Shown here one piece after another: positions 24,470 to 33,054 of a DNA stretch of 64,000 bases (the stretch's first letter is position 1; each line of letters starts with the position of its first letter). The DNA is from an uncultured Prevotellaceae bacterium (lineage in GTDB: Bacteria; Bacteroidota; Bacteroidia; Bacteroidales; Bacteroidaceae), in assembly GCA_947167515.1 (NCBI GenBank), contig CAMVIM010000005.1:89030-153029 (forward strand), in the 5' to 3' direction. The position numbers were made by a program, and so were the translations under genes. A model generated the notes under the pieces. That model saw nothing but the letters and a program-made list of their open reading frames with translations, was not told the origin of the DNA and made no database searches.

Positions 24470-25417
24470 TCAGTTAATTTCTGTGTCATTGTTTAGGTGG
24501 TCGATGCCTCGTTTGATGACATCGGTGAACTGTGCATCTTCATCGCCCTTGTCGGGTTTCCCTTTTCGGAAGTCAAGAGGGCTGAGGGTGGTAAGATTCT
24601 TGAACCATTTTCCGAAATAGCTTTGGTTGGGAAAACACAACAGGTCGGATATTTCCTTAATGGTCATATTTGTGTTCTTCAATAAGTTGCGAGCATCGAC
24701 TAACAGGGCTGTTGCTATCCATTGACTGGGCGATTTGCCGGATCTCTCCTTGACGATGGTGCTGAAATAGCGTGTAGTGAGGAACTGTTGTTCTGCATAG
24801 AAATTCACTTCATGCTCTTGGCGATACTTGCGATAGAGGGTCGAAACGAACTTCTGAAGCACTTCATCCTTTCGGGAAAAGTTTGCGTTGTCGGTGTCGA
24901 TGCAGGCATAGCATTGGAGCACTTCGAGCATGAGGGCATAACTAAGCAGTTCTGCTTGCTTGCGCGCAATCTCCGAAATTGGCTTCTCCGAAAATTGGTT
25001 GATTCCATTCTCTGTCTGCGTTTTTAGCATGACCTTCTTAATCAGTTCAATATACTGACAGAGCACTTCATATTGGCTGTCAGAAATCACTTGATGAGGC
25101 AGCTGCTTGATGACAAATAAGGCATTGAAATTTGTCACATTGTAAAGCATGGGTTGAATTGTTTCCAAATTTGCGCCAATCAATGTGCCACGCAAATTAG
25201 ACGAATGGCTGACGATGTGTAAAGTGCTGTAAGAGAAATAGACAATGATGGAGTTCTTGTGCAGGTGGTATTCCTTTTCGTCGATATTCAGGACGACCTC
25301 ACCCTCCTTGCACAAAAATAATCCCGTCTTTGTGAGTTTCACGCTTTCTTTTTCGGCATTGAGTATGTTCACCTCTCCGCCTGTTAATTCCATAATTGAA
25401 AGGTTTTCTTCTCTCAT
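24470..25417 (-). CDS. AraC-family transcriptional regulator
   Basis: 315 residues. A cupin-like N-terminal sensing domain (about 1-180; KTGLFLCKEGEVVLNID, HLHKNSIIVYFSYSTLHIV in parts) is followed by an AraC/XylS double helix-turn-helix at about 200-300 (FLTTRYFSTIVKERSGKSP, TIKEISDLLCFPNQSYFGKWFK in parts). It is divergent from the RND efflux operon (172 bp) and upstream of the PL11 lyase; it may control either. The start could also be the Met at residue 9. Confidence 0.88.
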   Translation of the reverse strand: MREENLSIMELTGGEVNILNAEKESVKLTKTGLFLCKEGEVVLNIDEKEYHLHKNSIIVYFSYSTLHIVSHSSNLRGTLIGANLETIQPMLYNVTNFNALFVIKQLPHQVISDSQYEVLCQYIELIKKVMLKTQTENGINQFSEKPISEIARKQAELLSYALMLEVLQCYACIDTDNANFSRKDEVLQKFVSTLYRKYRQEHEVNFYAEQQFLTTRYFSTIVKERSGKSPSQWIATALLVDARNLLKNTNMTIKEISDLLCFPNQSYFGKWFKNLTTLSPLDFRKGKPDKGDEDAQFTDVIKRGIDHLNNDTEIN

Positions 25418-25552
25418 CTTTTTATGATTTTAAATACAAAATAACTACAATTAGAACAAATTTCCAACACTTTCACCTACTTTTTAGGAGAAAAGCCACA
25501 AAAAGGATAAAAAAAGGCGCATATCTGCTACTTTTGTTCAAAAAGAATGCTC

Positions 25553-25560
25553 TAAATTTG
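25553..25560 (+). promoter_or_regulatory. Candidate -7 element of the RND operon
   Basis: TAAATTTG (25553-25560) fits TAnnTTTG, 29 bp from the ATG. A TTTG at 25533-25536 is only 16 bp upstream, shorter than usual, so the -33 element is doubtful. Confidence 0.4.
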
Positions 25561-25589
25561 CAAAAGAAATCGAAATAAAATCTTGATAT

Positions 25590-26663
25590 ATGAAAAATGT
25601 ATTTTGTGGAATATCACTCTTTGTATGTCTTTTGAGTGTATATTCGTGTGGTTCAAAAGAAAGCTGTCAACAGGATAAGCCAATGGTCAATGTTGTTGTG
25701 GCTAAGGGATTGAACGAAGTGGATGCAACCACCTTTACTGGTAAAACAAAGTCGGCTGAAGAAGTGAATCTGGCTTTTCGCGTGGCTGGACAAATCGAGC
25801 GGGTTCTGGTGAAGGAAGGTGACTATGTGAATCAAGGACAGGTGGTGGCTGTGATGGATGCCCGTGACTATCAGGTGCAGTTGGCTGCCACTCAAGCTGA
25901 ATACGAACAGGTGAAAGCTGATGCCGAACGCGTGATGGCTCTTTATGCAGAGGGCAACACGACCGCCAGCAATAACGACAAGGCTCGCTATGGTTTGCAG
26001 CAAATCACGCAGAAGTTGGCCAATCATAAAAATCAACTGAATGACACAAAGTTGAGAAGTACCATCAGCGGGTATGTACAGACAAAGTTCCACGAATCGG
26101 GCGAGACGGTTGGTGCAGGGATGCCTGTGGTGAGCGTGTTTGGCAGTGGAGACACGGAAGTGGAGATAAAGATTAGTGCATCCGACTTTTCCAACATCGA
26201 AAGATTCACTCATTTTTTCTGTAAGTTTGATGTGACGGGCGATGAATCATTCCCCTTGAATGTGGTTCGTGTCAGTCAAGAGGCGAACTCCTCTCAACTT
26301 TACACGGTACGGCTGAAATTTGCGGGAAACATTGACCATAAGAAGATTACACCTGGCATGACTACGATGGTGTATGCTGAAGTTTCAAATACAGAGGCGG
26401 CAGGTATGGTGAAAGTGCCCACGTCTGCTGTGTTGGAAGAGGAAGGAAAGACGCAGGTGTTCGTATATGACGAGAAGTCTGGAAAGGTGAACAAACGCTT
26501 GGTGAATGTAGGTCTGCTGAACCGTGATGGAACGGTGCTGATTGAGACGGGATTGAAAGCGGGTGAGAAAGTGGTGGCGACCGGTGTTCATCACATCGAA
26601 GACGGAGAAGAGGTGGACGTGTTGGTGAAACCTGCAGCCTCGAACGTTGGAGGGCTTTTATAA
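25590..26663 (+). CDS. RND efflux periplasmic adaptor (membrane fusion protein)
   Basis: 357 residues. The N-terminus ends in a lipobox-like 'SVYSCGSK' (Cys about 20), so it is probably a lipoprotein of the inner membrane. The adaptor layout follows: first barrel-sandwich half ('VNLAFRVAGQIERVLVKEGDYVNQGQVVA' in parts), coiled-coil hairpin (about 95-150), second lipoyl half ('LRSTISGYVQTKFHESGETVGAG'), beta-barrel and membrane-proximal domain. It bridges the RND pump and the TolC-like channel encoded next. First gene of a three-gene operon divergent from an AraC regulator. Confidence 0.93.
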   Translation: MKNVFCGISLFVCLLSVYSCGSKESCQQDKPMVNVVVAKGLNEVDATTFTGKTKSAEEVNLAFRVAGQIERVLVKEGDYVNQGQVVAVMDARDYQVQLAATQAEYEQVKADAERVMALYAEGNTTASNNDKARYGLQQITQKLANHKNQLNDTKLRSTISGYVQTKFHESGETVGAGMPVVSVFGSGDTEVEIKISASDFSNIERFTHFFCKFDVTGDESFPLNVVRVSQEANSSQLYTVRLKFAGNIDHKKITPGMTTMVYAEVSNTEAAGMVKVPTSAVLEEEGKTQVFVYDEKSGKVNKRLVNVGLLNRDGTVLIETGLKAGEKVVATGVHHIEDGEEVDVLVKPAASNVGGLL

Positions 26664-26730
26664 AAAGAGGAACGTTAACTATAGGAAAACAGAACATTAC
26701 GAAATAGTAACATTAGGAAAACAGAATACA

Positions 26731-29700
26731 ATGAACTACAGTAAATGGGCATTGGACAATAGTAAGCTGGTGAACTTTCTGGTGATTGTGCTGGTGATTG
26801 GCGGCATCTTGGCGTATGGCTCGATGTCGAAGCTGGAAGACCCTGCCATCAAGGTGAAGCAGGCAATGGTGGTGACGACTTATCCTGGTGCATCAGCTCA
26901 TCAGGTGGAACTAGAGGTGACGGATCCTTTGGAGAAGAGCATTGGTGAAATGACCACCATCAACAACATACAGTCATCGAGTTATGCAGATTTGAGCCTC
27001 ATTACAGTGGAGCTGCTCACGACTGTGCCCAATGATAAGGTGGAACAGGAGTGGGACATGCTTCGCCGCAAGGTTGCTAATGCACAGAGCAAGTTACCTT
27101 CGGGTGCTTCGGCTTCTCAAGTGCGCGACGATTTTGGCGATGTATATGGCATGTTCTATGCACTGAAAGGAGATGGGCAAAGTGACAAGGAACTGAATGA
27201 TTATGCTGAACTGATCAAGCGAACTGTCAACGATATTGATGGAGTGAGCCGTGTGGAGATTTACGGCAAGCGCAATCTGTGCATCAATATAGAACTCCGC
27301 GAAGACAAGATGGCCAATCTTGGTGTGATGCCGATGGAGGTGATTCAGACGCTCAACAACCAAAACAAGACGAGTTATGCTGGTTATTACGACAATGGCA
27401 CTCGTCGCATTCGCGTGACCGTGAATGACAAGTTCAACAACGTGGATGATATAGCCAACATGCTTATTCAGGGACATGACGATGACCAGCTACGCATCAA
27501 GGACATTGCGGTGGTGACGAAAACCTATGAAGCCACAACGCGCAACCAGATGACGAGAGATGGGGTGCATGCCTTGGGCATCAGCATTGCTTGTGCTTCT
27601 GATTACGACATTCTGAAAGTGGGGGCGAAAGTGGACGAAGAACTGAAAAGAATTGAGAAGCGTTTTCCTGCTGGCATTGAGTGTGAAAAGGTGTTTTTCC
27701 AACCCGAGCGTGTGGATAATGCTCTCAACACTTTCCTCGTCAACCTGCTTGAATCTGTTGCCATTGTTGTGCTTCTGCTGATTTTCTTCATGGGGTGGCG
27801 AAGCGGCTACATCATCGGAACCAGTCTTGTGGTGATAGTCTTTGGCTCCTTCCTCGTATTGCAGGGTTTTGATGGTACGCTCCAGCGTGTGTCACTGGCC
27901 AGTTTCATTCTGGCTATGGGTATGCTGGTTGATAATGCGATTGTGATTGTTGATGGCATATTGGTCGATATCAAGCAAGGAAAGCCACGCATGGAAGCTC
28001 TGACATCCATCGGGGAAAAAACCGCCATGCCGTTGCTGGGGGCAACGTTGATAGCCATCCTCGCCTTCTTGCCCATCTTCATGAGTCCTGACACAGCTGG
28101 TGTGTATGTGCGTGACCTTTTCATCGTCATCGCCGTCAGCCTTTTGCTCAGTTGGATTCTGGCATTGGTGCATGTGCCTGTGATGTGCAATCGGATGTTC
28201 AAGAAAGTGGAAACGTCTTCGGACAAAGAGGAGGTGGAACTCTATCGCGGTAAGGCCTATGATGTTCTGGAAGTTGTATTGAACTTTGGCATGAAGCATC
28301 GCAAGACCACCGTGATATCCGCTGTGGTGCTTTTAGGTTTGAGCGCCTTTTGCTACAAGTTCGTCAATCAGGCATTCTTCCCTGATATGGAGTATGATCA
28401 GCTGTACATGGAGTATAAGTTGCCCGAAGGCTATAATTCCACACAGACGGCTCAAGACCTGGAAGAAATTCGTGACTTGCTCATGAAGAAAGACTACATA
28501 ACCCATATCACAACGTCAGTGGGTGGCACTCCTTCTCGCTATAATCTGGTACGTTCCATAGCCACTCCCTCATTGGCTTATGGTGAGTTGATAATTGATT
28601 TCACTTCGCCGTCGGAATTGGTGGAGCATATCGACTCATTGCAGAAAGAAATCAGTCGTTTATATCCCGATGCTTACATCAAGTTCAAACGCTATAATTT
28701 GATGTTCAAGAAATATCCCATCGAGGCGTGTTTCAGTGGTCCTGACCCTGCCGTGTTGCATCAGTTGGTTGACTCTGCTCGTGCTATTGTCGATGCTTCA
28801 GACAAGGTTTATCTTGCCACCTCAGACTGGGAGCCTCGGGTGCCAGTGCTGAGCATTGACTACGACCAGGCTTCGGCGCGCAACAGTGCCTTGTCGCGTA
28901 GCGATGTGGCGTTGTCGATGATGGCTTATACGGGTGGTGTACCTATCGGCACTTTCTACGATGGCATTAATCCAGAAAACATCTATGTGAAGTGTACGGA
29001 TGAAAATGGTAATAACGTGGAGAATCTGGAGAATGCCCGTGTGTTTGGAATCATTCCCAATGTGGGTCAATTCTTCACTCGTTCTACTGTTCGGAAACTG
29101 ATGACTGGTGCCGTGAAGCGTGAAGATGTGATTGAAAACTTGATTCAAACCACTCCTCTCAAGCAGGTCTCTCATGGTTTGAACATCGAATGGGAAGAAC
29201 CTGTTGTTGTTCGCTACAATGGTCAACGCACTCAGCGTCTCCAATGCTCTCCGTGTCCAGGTGTTGGCACAGAAGCAGCCCGTCAAGCTATTGCCAAAAA
29301 GATAGAGCAGTTGGAACTTCCAGAAGGTTATTCGCTTTCGTGGGAAGGGGAGAAAAAGGCATCAGACCAATCGATGCGCTACCTCTTTAACGGATTTCCT
29401 ATCTGTATCGTCATGATGATACTCATTCTTGTCATGCTCTTCAAGGACTACAAGAAACCAGCCATCATCTTCTGCTGTATTCCATTGGTCATTATCGGGG
29501 TTATTCCTGTGGTCATGCTGACTGGCAAACCTTTTGGTTTCGTAGCCATAGTGGGTGTGCTTGGCTTGATAGGCATGATGATTAAGAACGGTATTGTGCT
29601 GATGGATGAAATCAATCTGGAAATAGAGCAGGGCATAGAGCCACATTTGGCACTCGTACAGAGTTCAAAGTCACGTCTGCGTCCCGTGATGATGGCGAGT

Positions 29701-29850
29701 CTTACGACCATTCTCGGCATGATACCTCTTGTGCCCGACTCCATGTTCGGTTCTCTTGCCGTCACCATCATGGGCGGTCTTTTCATGGGTACGCTCATCA
29801 CGCTCATTTTCATACCTGTGCTTTATGCAATGTTCTTTAAGGTGAAATAG
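26731..29850 (+). CDS. RND-family efflux transporter (inner-membrane pump)
   Basis: 1039 residues from ATG 26731 (MNYSKWALDNSKLVNFL); the frame is open from 26647 but overlaps the adaptor. It has the RND layout: TM1 near residues 12-32, two large periplasmic loops, TM2-6 (about 330-510; 'FILAMGMLVDNAIVIVDGILVDI' is the conserved TM4 motif with its Asp residues), TM7, and TM8-12 near the end ('GVLGLIGMMIKNGIVLMDEI'). It is an H+-driven exporter. Substrate is unknown: neither heavy-metal nor AcrB-type diagnostic residues were resolved by eye. The spacer before it has a direct repeat TAGGAAAACAGAA. Confidence 0.94.
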   Translation: MNYSKWALDNSKLVNFLVIVLVIGGILAYGSMSKLEDPAIKVKQAMVVTTYPGASAHQVELEVTDPLEKSIGEMTTINNIQSSSYADLSLITVELLTTVPNDKVEQEWDMLRRKVANAQSKLPSGASASQVRDDFGDVYGMFYALKGDGQSDKELNDYAELIKRTVNDIDGVSRVEIYGKRNLCINIELREDKMANLGVMPMEVIQTLNNQNKTSYAGYYDNGTRRIRVTVNDKFNNVDDIANMLIQGHDDDQLRIKDIAVVTKTYEATTRNQMTRDGVHALGISIACASDYDILKVGAKVDEELKRIEKRFPAGIECEKVFFQPERVDNALNTFLVNLLESVAIVVLLLIFFMGWRSGYIIGTSLVVIVFGSFLVLQGFDGTLQRVSLASFILAMGMLVDNAIVIVDGILVDIKQGKPRMEALTSIGEKTAMPLLGATLIAILAFLPIFMSPDTAGVYVRDLFIVIAVSLLLSWILALVHVPVMCNRMFKKVETSSDKEEVELYRGKAYDVLEVVLNFGMKHRKTTVISAVVLLGLSAFCYKFVNQAFFPDMEYDQLYMEYKLPEGYNSTQTAQDLEEIRDLLMKKDYITHITTSVGGTPSRYNLVRSIATPSLAYGELIIDFTSPSELVEHIDSLQKEISRLYPDAYIKFKRYNLMFKKYPIEACFSGPDPAVLHQLVDSARAIVDASDKVYLATSDWEPRVPVLSIDYDQASARNSALSRSDVALSMMAYTGGVPIGTFYDGINPENIYVKCTDENGNNVENLENARVFGIIPNVGQFFTRSTVRKLMTGAVKREDVIENLIQTTPLKQVSHGLNIEWEEPVVVRYNGQRTQRLQCSPCPGVGTEAARQAIAKKIEQLELPEGYSLSWEGEKKASDQSMRYLFNGFPICIVMMILILVMLFKDYKKPAIIFCCIPLVIIGVIPVVMLTGKPFGFVAIVGVLGLIGMMIKNGIVLMDEINLEIEQGIEPHLALVQSSKSRLRPVMMASLTTILGMIPLVPDSMFGSLAVTIMGGLFMGTLITLIFIPVLYAMFFKVK

Positions 29851-29868
29851 TCATTTTCTGACATAATA

Positions 29869-31266
29869 ATGAAACAAATGAAAAAGTCTCTTATCTATAT
29901 TTTCAGTCTCATGCTGTGTGGCGTGTGTGGAAAGTCATGGGCACAGACACTCACTTTGGAAGAATGTGTGAACAAGGCTCTTGAACATAACCGTTCACTG
30001 TCTTCTGCCAAGTTGACATTGGAAAAGACACGCTTCGACTCCAAGGCTTACAAGGCTAATTTCTTTCCGCAGTTCAATCTGATGGCTGTTGACTTTTACA
30101 GTACCGCCAGTGGCAACATCACCATTGATGGTGGTCATCTCCCTATATATAATTATGTGGCCTCTGAGGGGAAGTTTGTGCCTAACGTGACCATGAATGA
30201 TGATGGCTCTTACACACTCAACCAGTATGCGGATTTTCCCTCAAAGTCCATGAAGTGGAAACTCAAGAACGTGGTCATTGGCAGCATCTCCATGGTGGAA
30301 CCTCTCTATTCTGGCGGTAAAATCACAGCTGCTTATCAGATGTCGAAACTTGGAGTCAACATGGCCAGCGAAAACATTCGTCTGACGGAATCGGAAGTGG
30401 TGGTGAAGACTCACGAAGCCTATTTCTTGGCAGTGAAGGCAAAGGAGATGGGGGAGGTTGCTCGCAGCTACAAAACAATGCTTGACGAATTGAAGAAGAA
30501 TGTGGAAGGCGCCTTCCGTCATGGCATGAGTACTCGTAACGACATCATGAAAGTGCAGGTGAAACAGAATGAGGCGGAATTGTCCATCCAAAAGGCGGAT
30601 AATGGTTACAAGTTGGCTTTGATGAATCTGTGCCATCTCGTCGGATTGCCCCTTGATAGCCCTGTGGGTGTTGCTACGGAAAACAGCCTTCCTGCAGAAA
30701 CGCTTACCCCAGATATGGGAGTGCGTCCGGAACACGTCATTCTTGAAAACAAAACGGAATTGGCACGTCAGAACATCAAACTGACTCGAAGTGACTATCT
30801 GCCCAATGTCGTGATGGGTGCCACCTATACTTATGCCAATGGGGGAGAACTGGCAGGAAAACGTTTGTTAGACAATGGTTCCCCAACAGTTGGCGTGGCT
30901 GTAAAGATGCCCATTGACCTTTTTGGTGGGGTTACGAACAAAGTGCGTTCTGCCAAAGCGGCATATCAAATCGCACAGTTGGAGCAGCAAGACCTTGACG
31001 AGCAGATGATGCTTGAATTTTCTCAATGCCAAAACATATACGAAGAAGCCCAGACAGAACAGCGTCTTTGCGAAGTGGCTCTCGAACAGGCTGCTGAGAA
31101 TGTGCGTCTTTCCAAACAGCAATATGAGGTCGGATTTGAAACATTGAGCGACTATCTGGAGACACAGGCTACATGGCAGCAATGTAACGCCAACCTCATC
31201 AATGCCCGTTGCCAATTACGGTTGGCATACACGAAATTCTTGAAGGCTTCAGGAAAATTGCGGTAG
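29869..31266 (+). CDS. TolC-family outer-membrane efflux channel
   Basis: 465 residues with a signal peptide (ending KSWA-Q). 'LTLEECVNKALEHNRSLSSAKLTLE' in parts is the typical start of an outer-membrane efflux protein, repeated in the second half ('RPEHVILENKTELARQNIKL', then 'ENVRLSKQQYEVGFETLSDYLE'). It forms the trimeric channel and periplasmic tunnel for the pump encoded 18 bp upstream. Start ATG at 29869 or 29878. Confidence 0.93.
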   Translation: MKQMKKSLIYIFSLMLCGVCGKSWAQTLTLEECVNKALEHNRSLSSAKLTLEKTRFDSKAYKANFFPQFNLMAVDFYSTASGNITIDGGHLPIYNYVASEGKFVPNVTMNDDGSYTLNQYADFPSKSMKWKLKNVVIGSISMVEPLYSGGKITAAYQMSKLGVNMASENIRLTESEVVVKTHEAYFLAVKAKEMGEVARSYKTMLDELKKNVEGAFRHGMSTRNDIMKVQVKQNEAELSIQKADNGYKLALMNLCHLVGLPLDSPVGVATENSLPAETLTPDMGVRPEHVILENKTELARQNIKLTRSDYLPNVVMGATYTYANGGELAGKRLLDNGSPTVGVAVKMPIDLFGGVTNKVRSAKAAYQIAQLEQQDLDEQMMLEFSQCQNIYEEAQTEQRLCEVALEQAAENVRLSKQQYEVGFETLSDYLETQATWQQCNANLINARCQLRLAYTKFLKASGKLR

Positions 31267-31315
31267 CAAATGAAAAAAAATAGGCGTTCCTTGTTGTTGT
31301 TTTAACTTTTTTCCC

Positions 31316-31323
31316 TACTTTTG
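31316..31323 (+). promoter_or_regulatory. Candidate -7 element for the GYF_2/CD225 genes
   Basis: TACTTTTG fits TAnnTTTG, about 33 bp upstream of the ATG at 31356. A weak TTG lies about 22 bp further upstream. Confidence 0.45.
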
Positions 31324-31355
31324 CAAATACAAATATCACAAAATCAAGAAAGACC

Positions 31356-31991
31356 ATGGGAAAATACTATTATTTGAATGCTCAGAATGAGCAGCAAGGC
31401 CCTGCTGAAGCAGGCGAATTGAAGGGTTTAGGTGTCACAGAGAACACTTTGGTGTGGACACAAGGCATGCCACAGTGGGCTCCTGCTGGCAATGTGGATG
31501 AACTGAAGCAAATGTTCGTGCCTGTGATGGAAGAAATGGTTCCTCCTCCAGCACCAACACCAACACCTGCTCCAACACAGGCTTATCAACCCGCTTCATC
31601 TGCTCCTGTCAACCAACCAGAAAGTCAGTCTGCTGCACCCGCAATGGGAACAGCCTACAACAAAGTGGAGCGTACTCCAGCAGCTACTCCTCAGCCGAGT
31701 ACTCCTACTTCATCTCCCTCATCACCTTCAGCTACTTCGTCACCAAATGGGAAGCCTGAGAACAACATGATATGGGCTGTGCTCTCTACCGTCCTGTGTT
31801 GTGTTCCGATTGGTATCTATGCCATTATCTGTGCCAACAAGGTTGATGAACTCTACAATGCAGGGAATGTGGAAGAAGCTAACAAACAAGCAGCGGAAGC
31901 AAAAAAGTGGGCAATTATCGGTGCTGCGGCTGGAGCAGTAGGTGCTTTCCTCTACACTATCATTATGATTATCGCCTCGTTGAACAATTGA
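31356..31991 (+). CDS. GYF_2 (DUF4339) plus CD225-like membrane protein, copy 1
   Basis: 211 residues. The N-terminal GYF_2-like domain (about 3-55) starts 'KYYYLNAQNEQQGPAEAGEL' and contains 'TLVWTQGMPQWAPA'. A 75-residue Pro/Thr/Ser/Ala-rich linker follows. Two transmembrane helices near the C-terminus (about 130-155 and 185-208) belong to a CD225/dispanin-like domain ('WAVLSTVLCCVPIGIYAIIC'). In bacteria these proteins are of unknown role. A paralogue of the same layout follows immediately, separated by a terminator. Confidence 0.85.
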   Translation: MGKYYYLNAQNEQQGPAEAGELKGLGVTENTLVWTQGMPQWAPAGNVDELKQMFVPVMEEMVPPPAPTPTPAPTQAYQPASSAPVNQPESQSAAPAMGTAYNKVERTPAATPQPSTPTSSPSSPSATSSPNGKPENNMIWAVLSTVLCCVPIGIYAIICANKVDELYNAGNVEEANKQAAEAKKWAIIGAAAGAVGAFLYTIIMIIASLNN

Positions 31992-31995
31992 ATAT

Positions 31996-32033
31996 AAAGA
32001 CATCATCTCCATGCATCGGAGCATGATGTCTTT
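31996..32033 (+). terminator. Rho-independent terminator between the two GYF_2/CD225 genes
   Basis: Arms AAAGACATCAT (31996-32006) and ATGATGTCTTT (32023-32033) with an inner CTCC/GGAG pairing, followed by TTGTTTT. It lies 5 bp after the first gene's stop and ends 28 bp before the second gene's start. Confidence 0.75.
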
Positions 32034-32061
32034 TGTTTTCACATCAAACTCAAAAATATCT

Positions 32062-32625
32062 ATGAGACAATATTATTATCTGACCCCTCAGAATGAGCAG
32101 AAAGGTCCCGTTGATGCTAGTATGTTGCCGGCCTATGGTGTGACAGGCTCCACGATGGTGTGGGCGCAAGGCATGCCACAATGGGTGCAAGCCAGTCGGG
32201 TGGAAGAGCTGATGAACATCATCCCGCCCGTTACCACCGCAGCCCCCCATGTTGCTCCTGCAGCACCAGCCGTTGCGGCAGCTCCTCAGGCACCTCAGTC
32301 TGTCACTTACATCCAGACCGCGCCAGGTGGTTATGCACCTCAACAGCCTATGATGCCTAAACCCAATAGCCACATGGTGCTGGCTGTGCTTTCCACGCTG
32401 TTTTGTTGCCTGCCCATAGGCATTTATGCCATTGTTTGTGCTTCGCAGGTCGATAGTCTCTATAGCCGTGGTGACTACTACGGGGCACAGTCGAAAGCAA
32501 ACAGCGCCCGCACGTGGTCCATCGTTGGTGCGGTTGGTGGTCTCATCGTTAGTATCATCACAACATTGATTTATGCGGGCACCTTTGCTGCCGGACTTGG
32601 AAGTCTTTCAGGCATGAACTTTTAG
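32062..32625 (+). CDS. GYF_2 (DUF4339) plus CD225-like membrane protein, copy 2
   Basis: 187 residues from ATG 32062 (MRQYYYLTPQNEQKGPVDAS), chosen to match copy 1; an upstream frame start at 32011 lies inside the terminator. Same layout: GYF_2 domain with 'MVWAQGMPQWVQAS', an Ala/Pro-rich linker, then a CD225-like pair of helices ('LAVLSTLFCCLPIGIYAIVC'). It arose with copy 1 by tandem duplication (inference from identical order and aligned motifs). The DUF2752 gene follows 3 bp downstream; the two families are often seen together. Confidence 0.85.
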   Translation: MRQYYYLTPQNEQKGPVDASMLPAYGVTGSTMVWAQGMPQWVQASRVEELMNIIPPVTTAAPHVAPAAPAVAAAPQAPQSVTYIQTAPGGYAPQQPMMPKPNSHMVLAVLSTLFCCLPIGIYAIVCASQVDSLYSRGDYYGAQSKANSARTWSIVGAVGGLIVSIITTLIYAGTFAAGLGSLSGMNF

Positions 32626-32628
32626 TGT

Positions 32629-33054
32629 TTGCAGCATCAAATCTTTGTTTTACCAATCAGGAGGGTCGTTATCAAACGTAAGATACCACTTTATCTGTTT
32701 CTCTTTATCCTACTGCTGGGTTGTGTCGCGGTATATTTATTCCTTGACCCAACCCAGTATGCATGGATGCCCAAGTGTCCGTTCCGTCTGCTCACAGGAT
32801 GGAACTGTCCTGCGTGTGGGGTGCAGCGAGCGCTTCACGCCTTGCTGAATGGGCATCCTTCCGAAGCATTGGCTTACAACTACTTGTTTGTTTTCAGCAT
32901 CCCCTATGCCTTGGCGTTGATGGTGGCATACGTGCTACAAAAGATGAATCGTGGTGAGTCGTTTGTGCGCATGGCGAATCATCCCATTCTTGCAAGGGTT
33001 TATATCGTGCTTTTCTTTGTTTGGGGAGTGGTGCGGAATGTGTTAGGCATTTAA
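32629..33054 (+). CDS. DUF2752 membrane protein
   Basis: 141 residues, with the DUF2752 signature 'CPFRLLTGWNCPACGVQRALHALLNG' in parts (CPxCGxxR), a helix before it (about 18-38) and two after it. Start is uncertain: the frame has a TTG at 32629 right after the preceding stop and no ATG before the first helix. The stop codon shares the TTAA at 33051-33054 with that of the convergent nucleotidase gene. Function of the family is unknown; it is often paired with TM2- or CD225-type proteins. Confidence 0.82.
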   Translation: MQHQIFVLPIRRVVIKRKIPLYLFLFILLLGCVAVYLFLDPTQYAWMPKCPFRLLTGWNCPACGVQRALHALLNGHPSEALAYNYLFVFSIPYALALMVAYVLQKMNRGESFVRMANHPILARVYIVLFFVWGVVRNVLGI

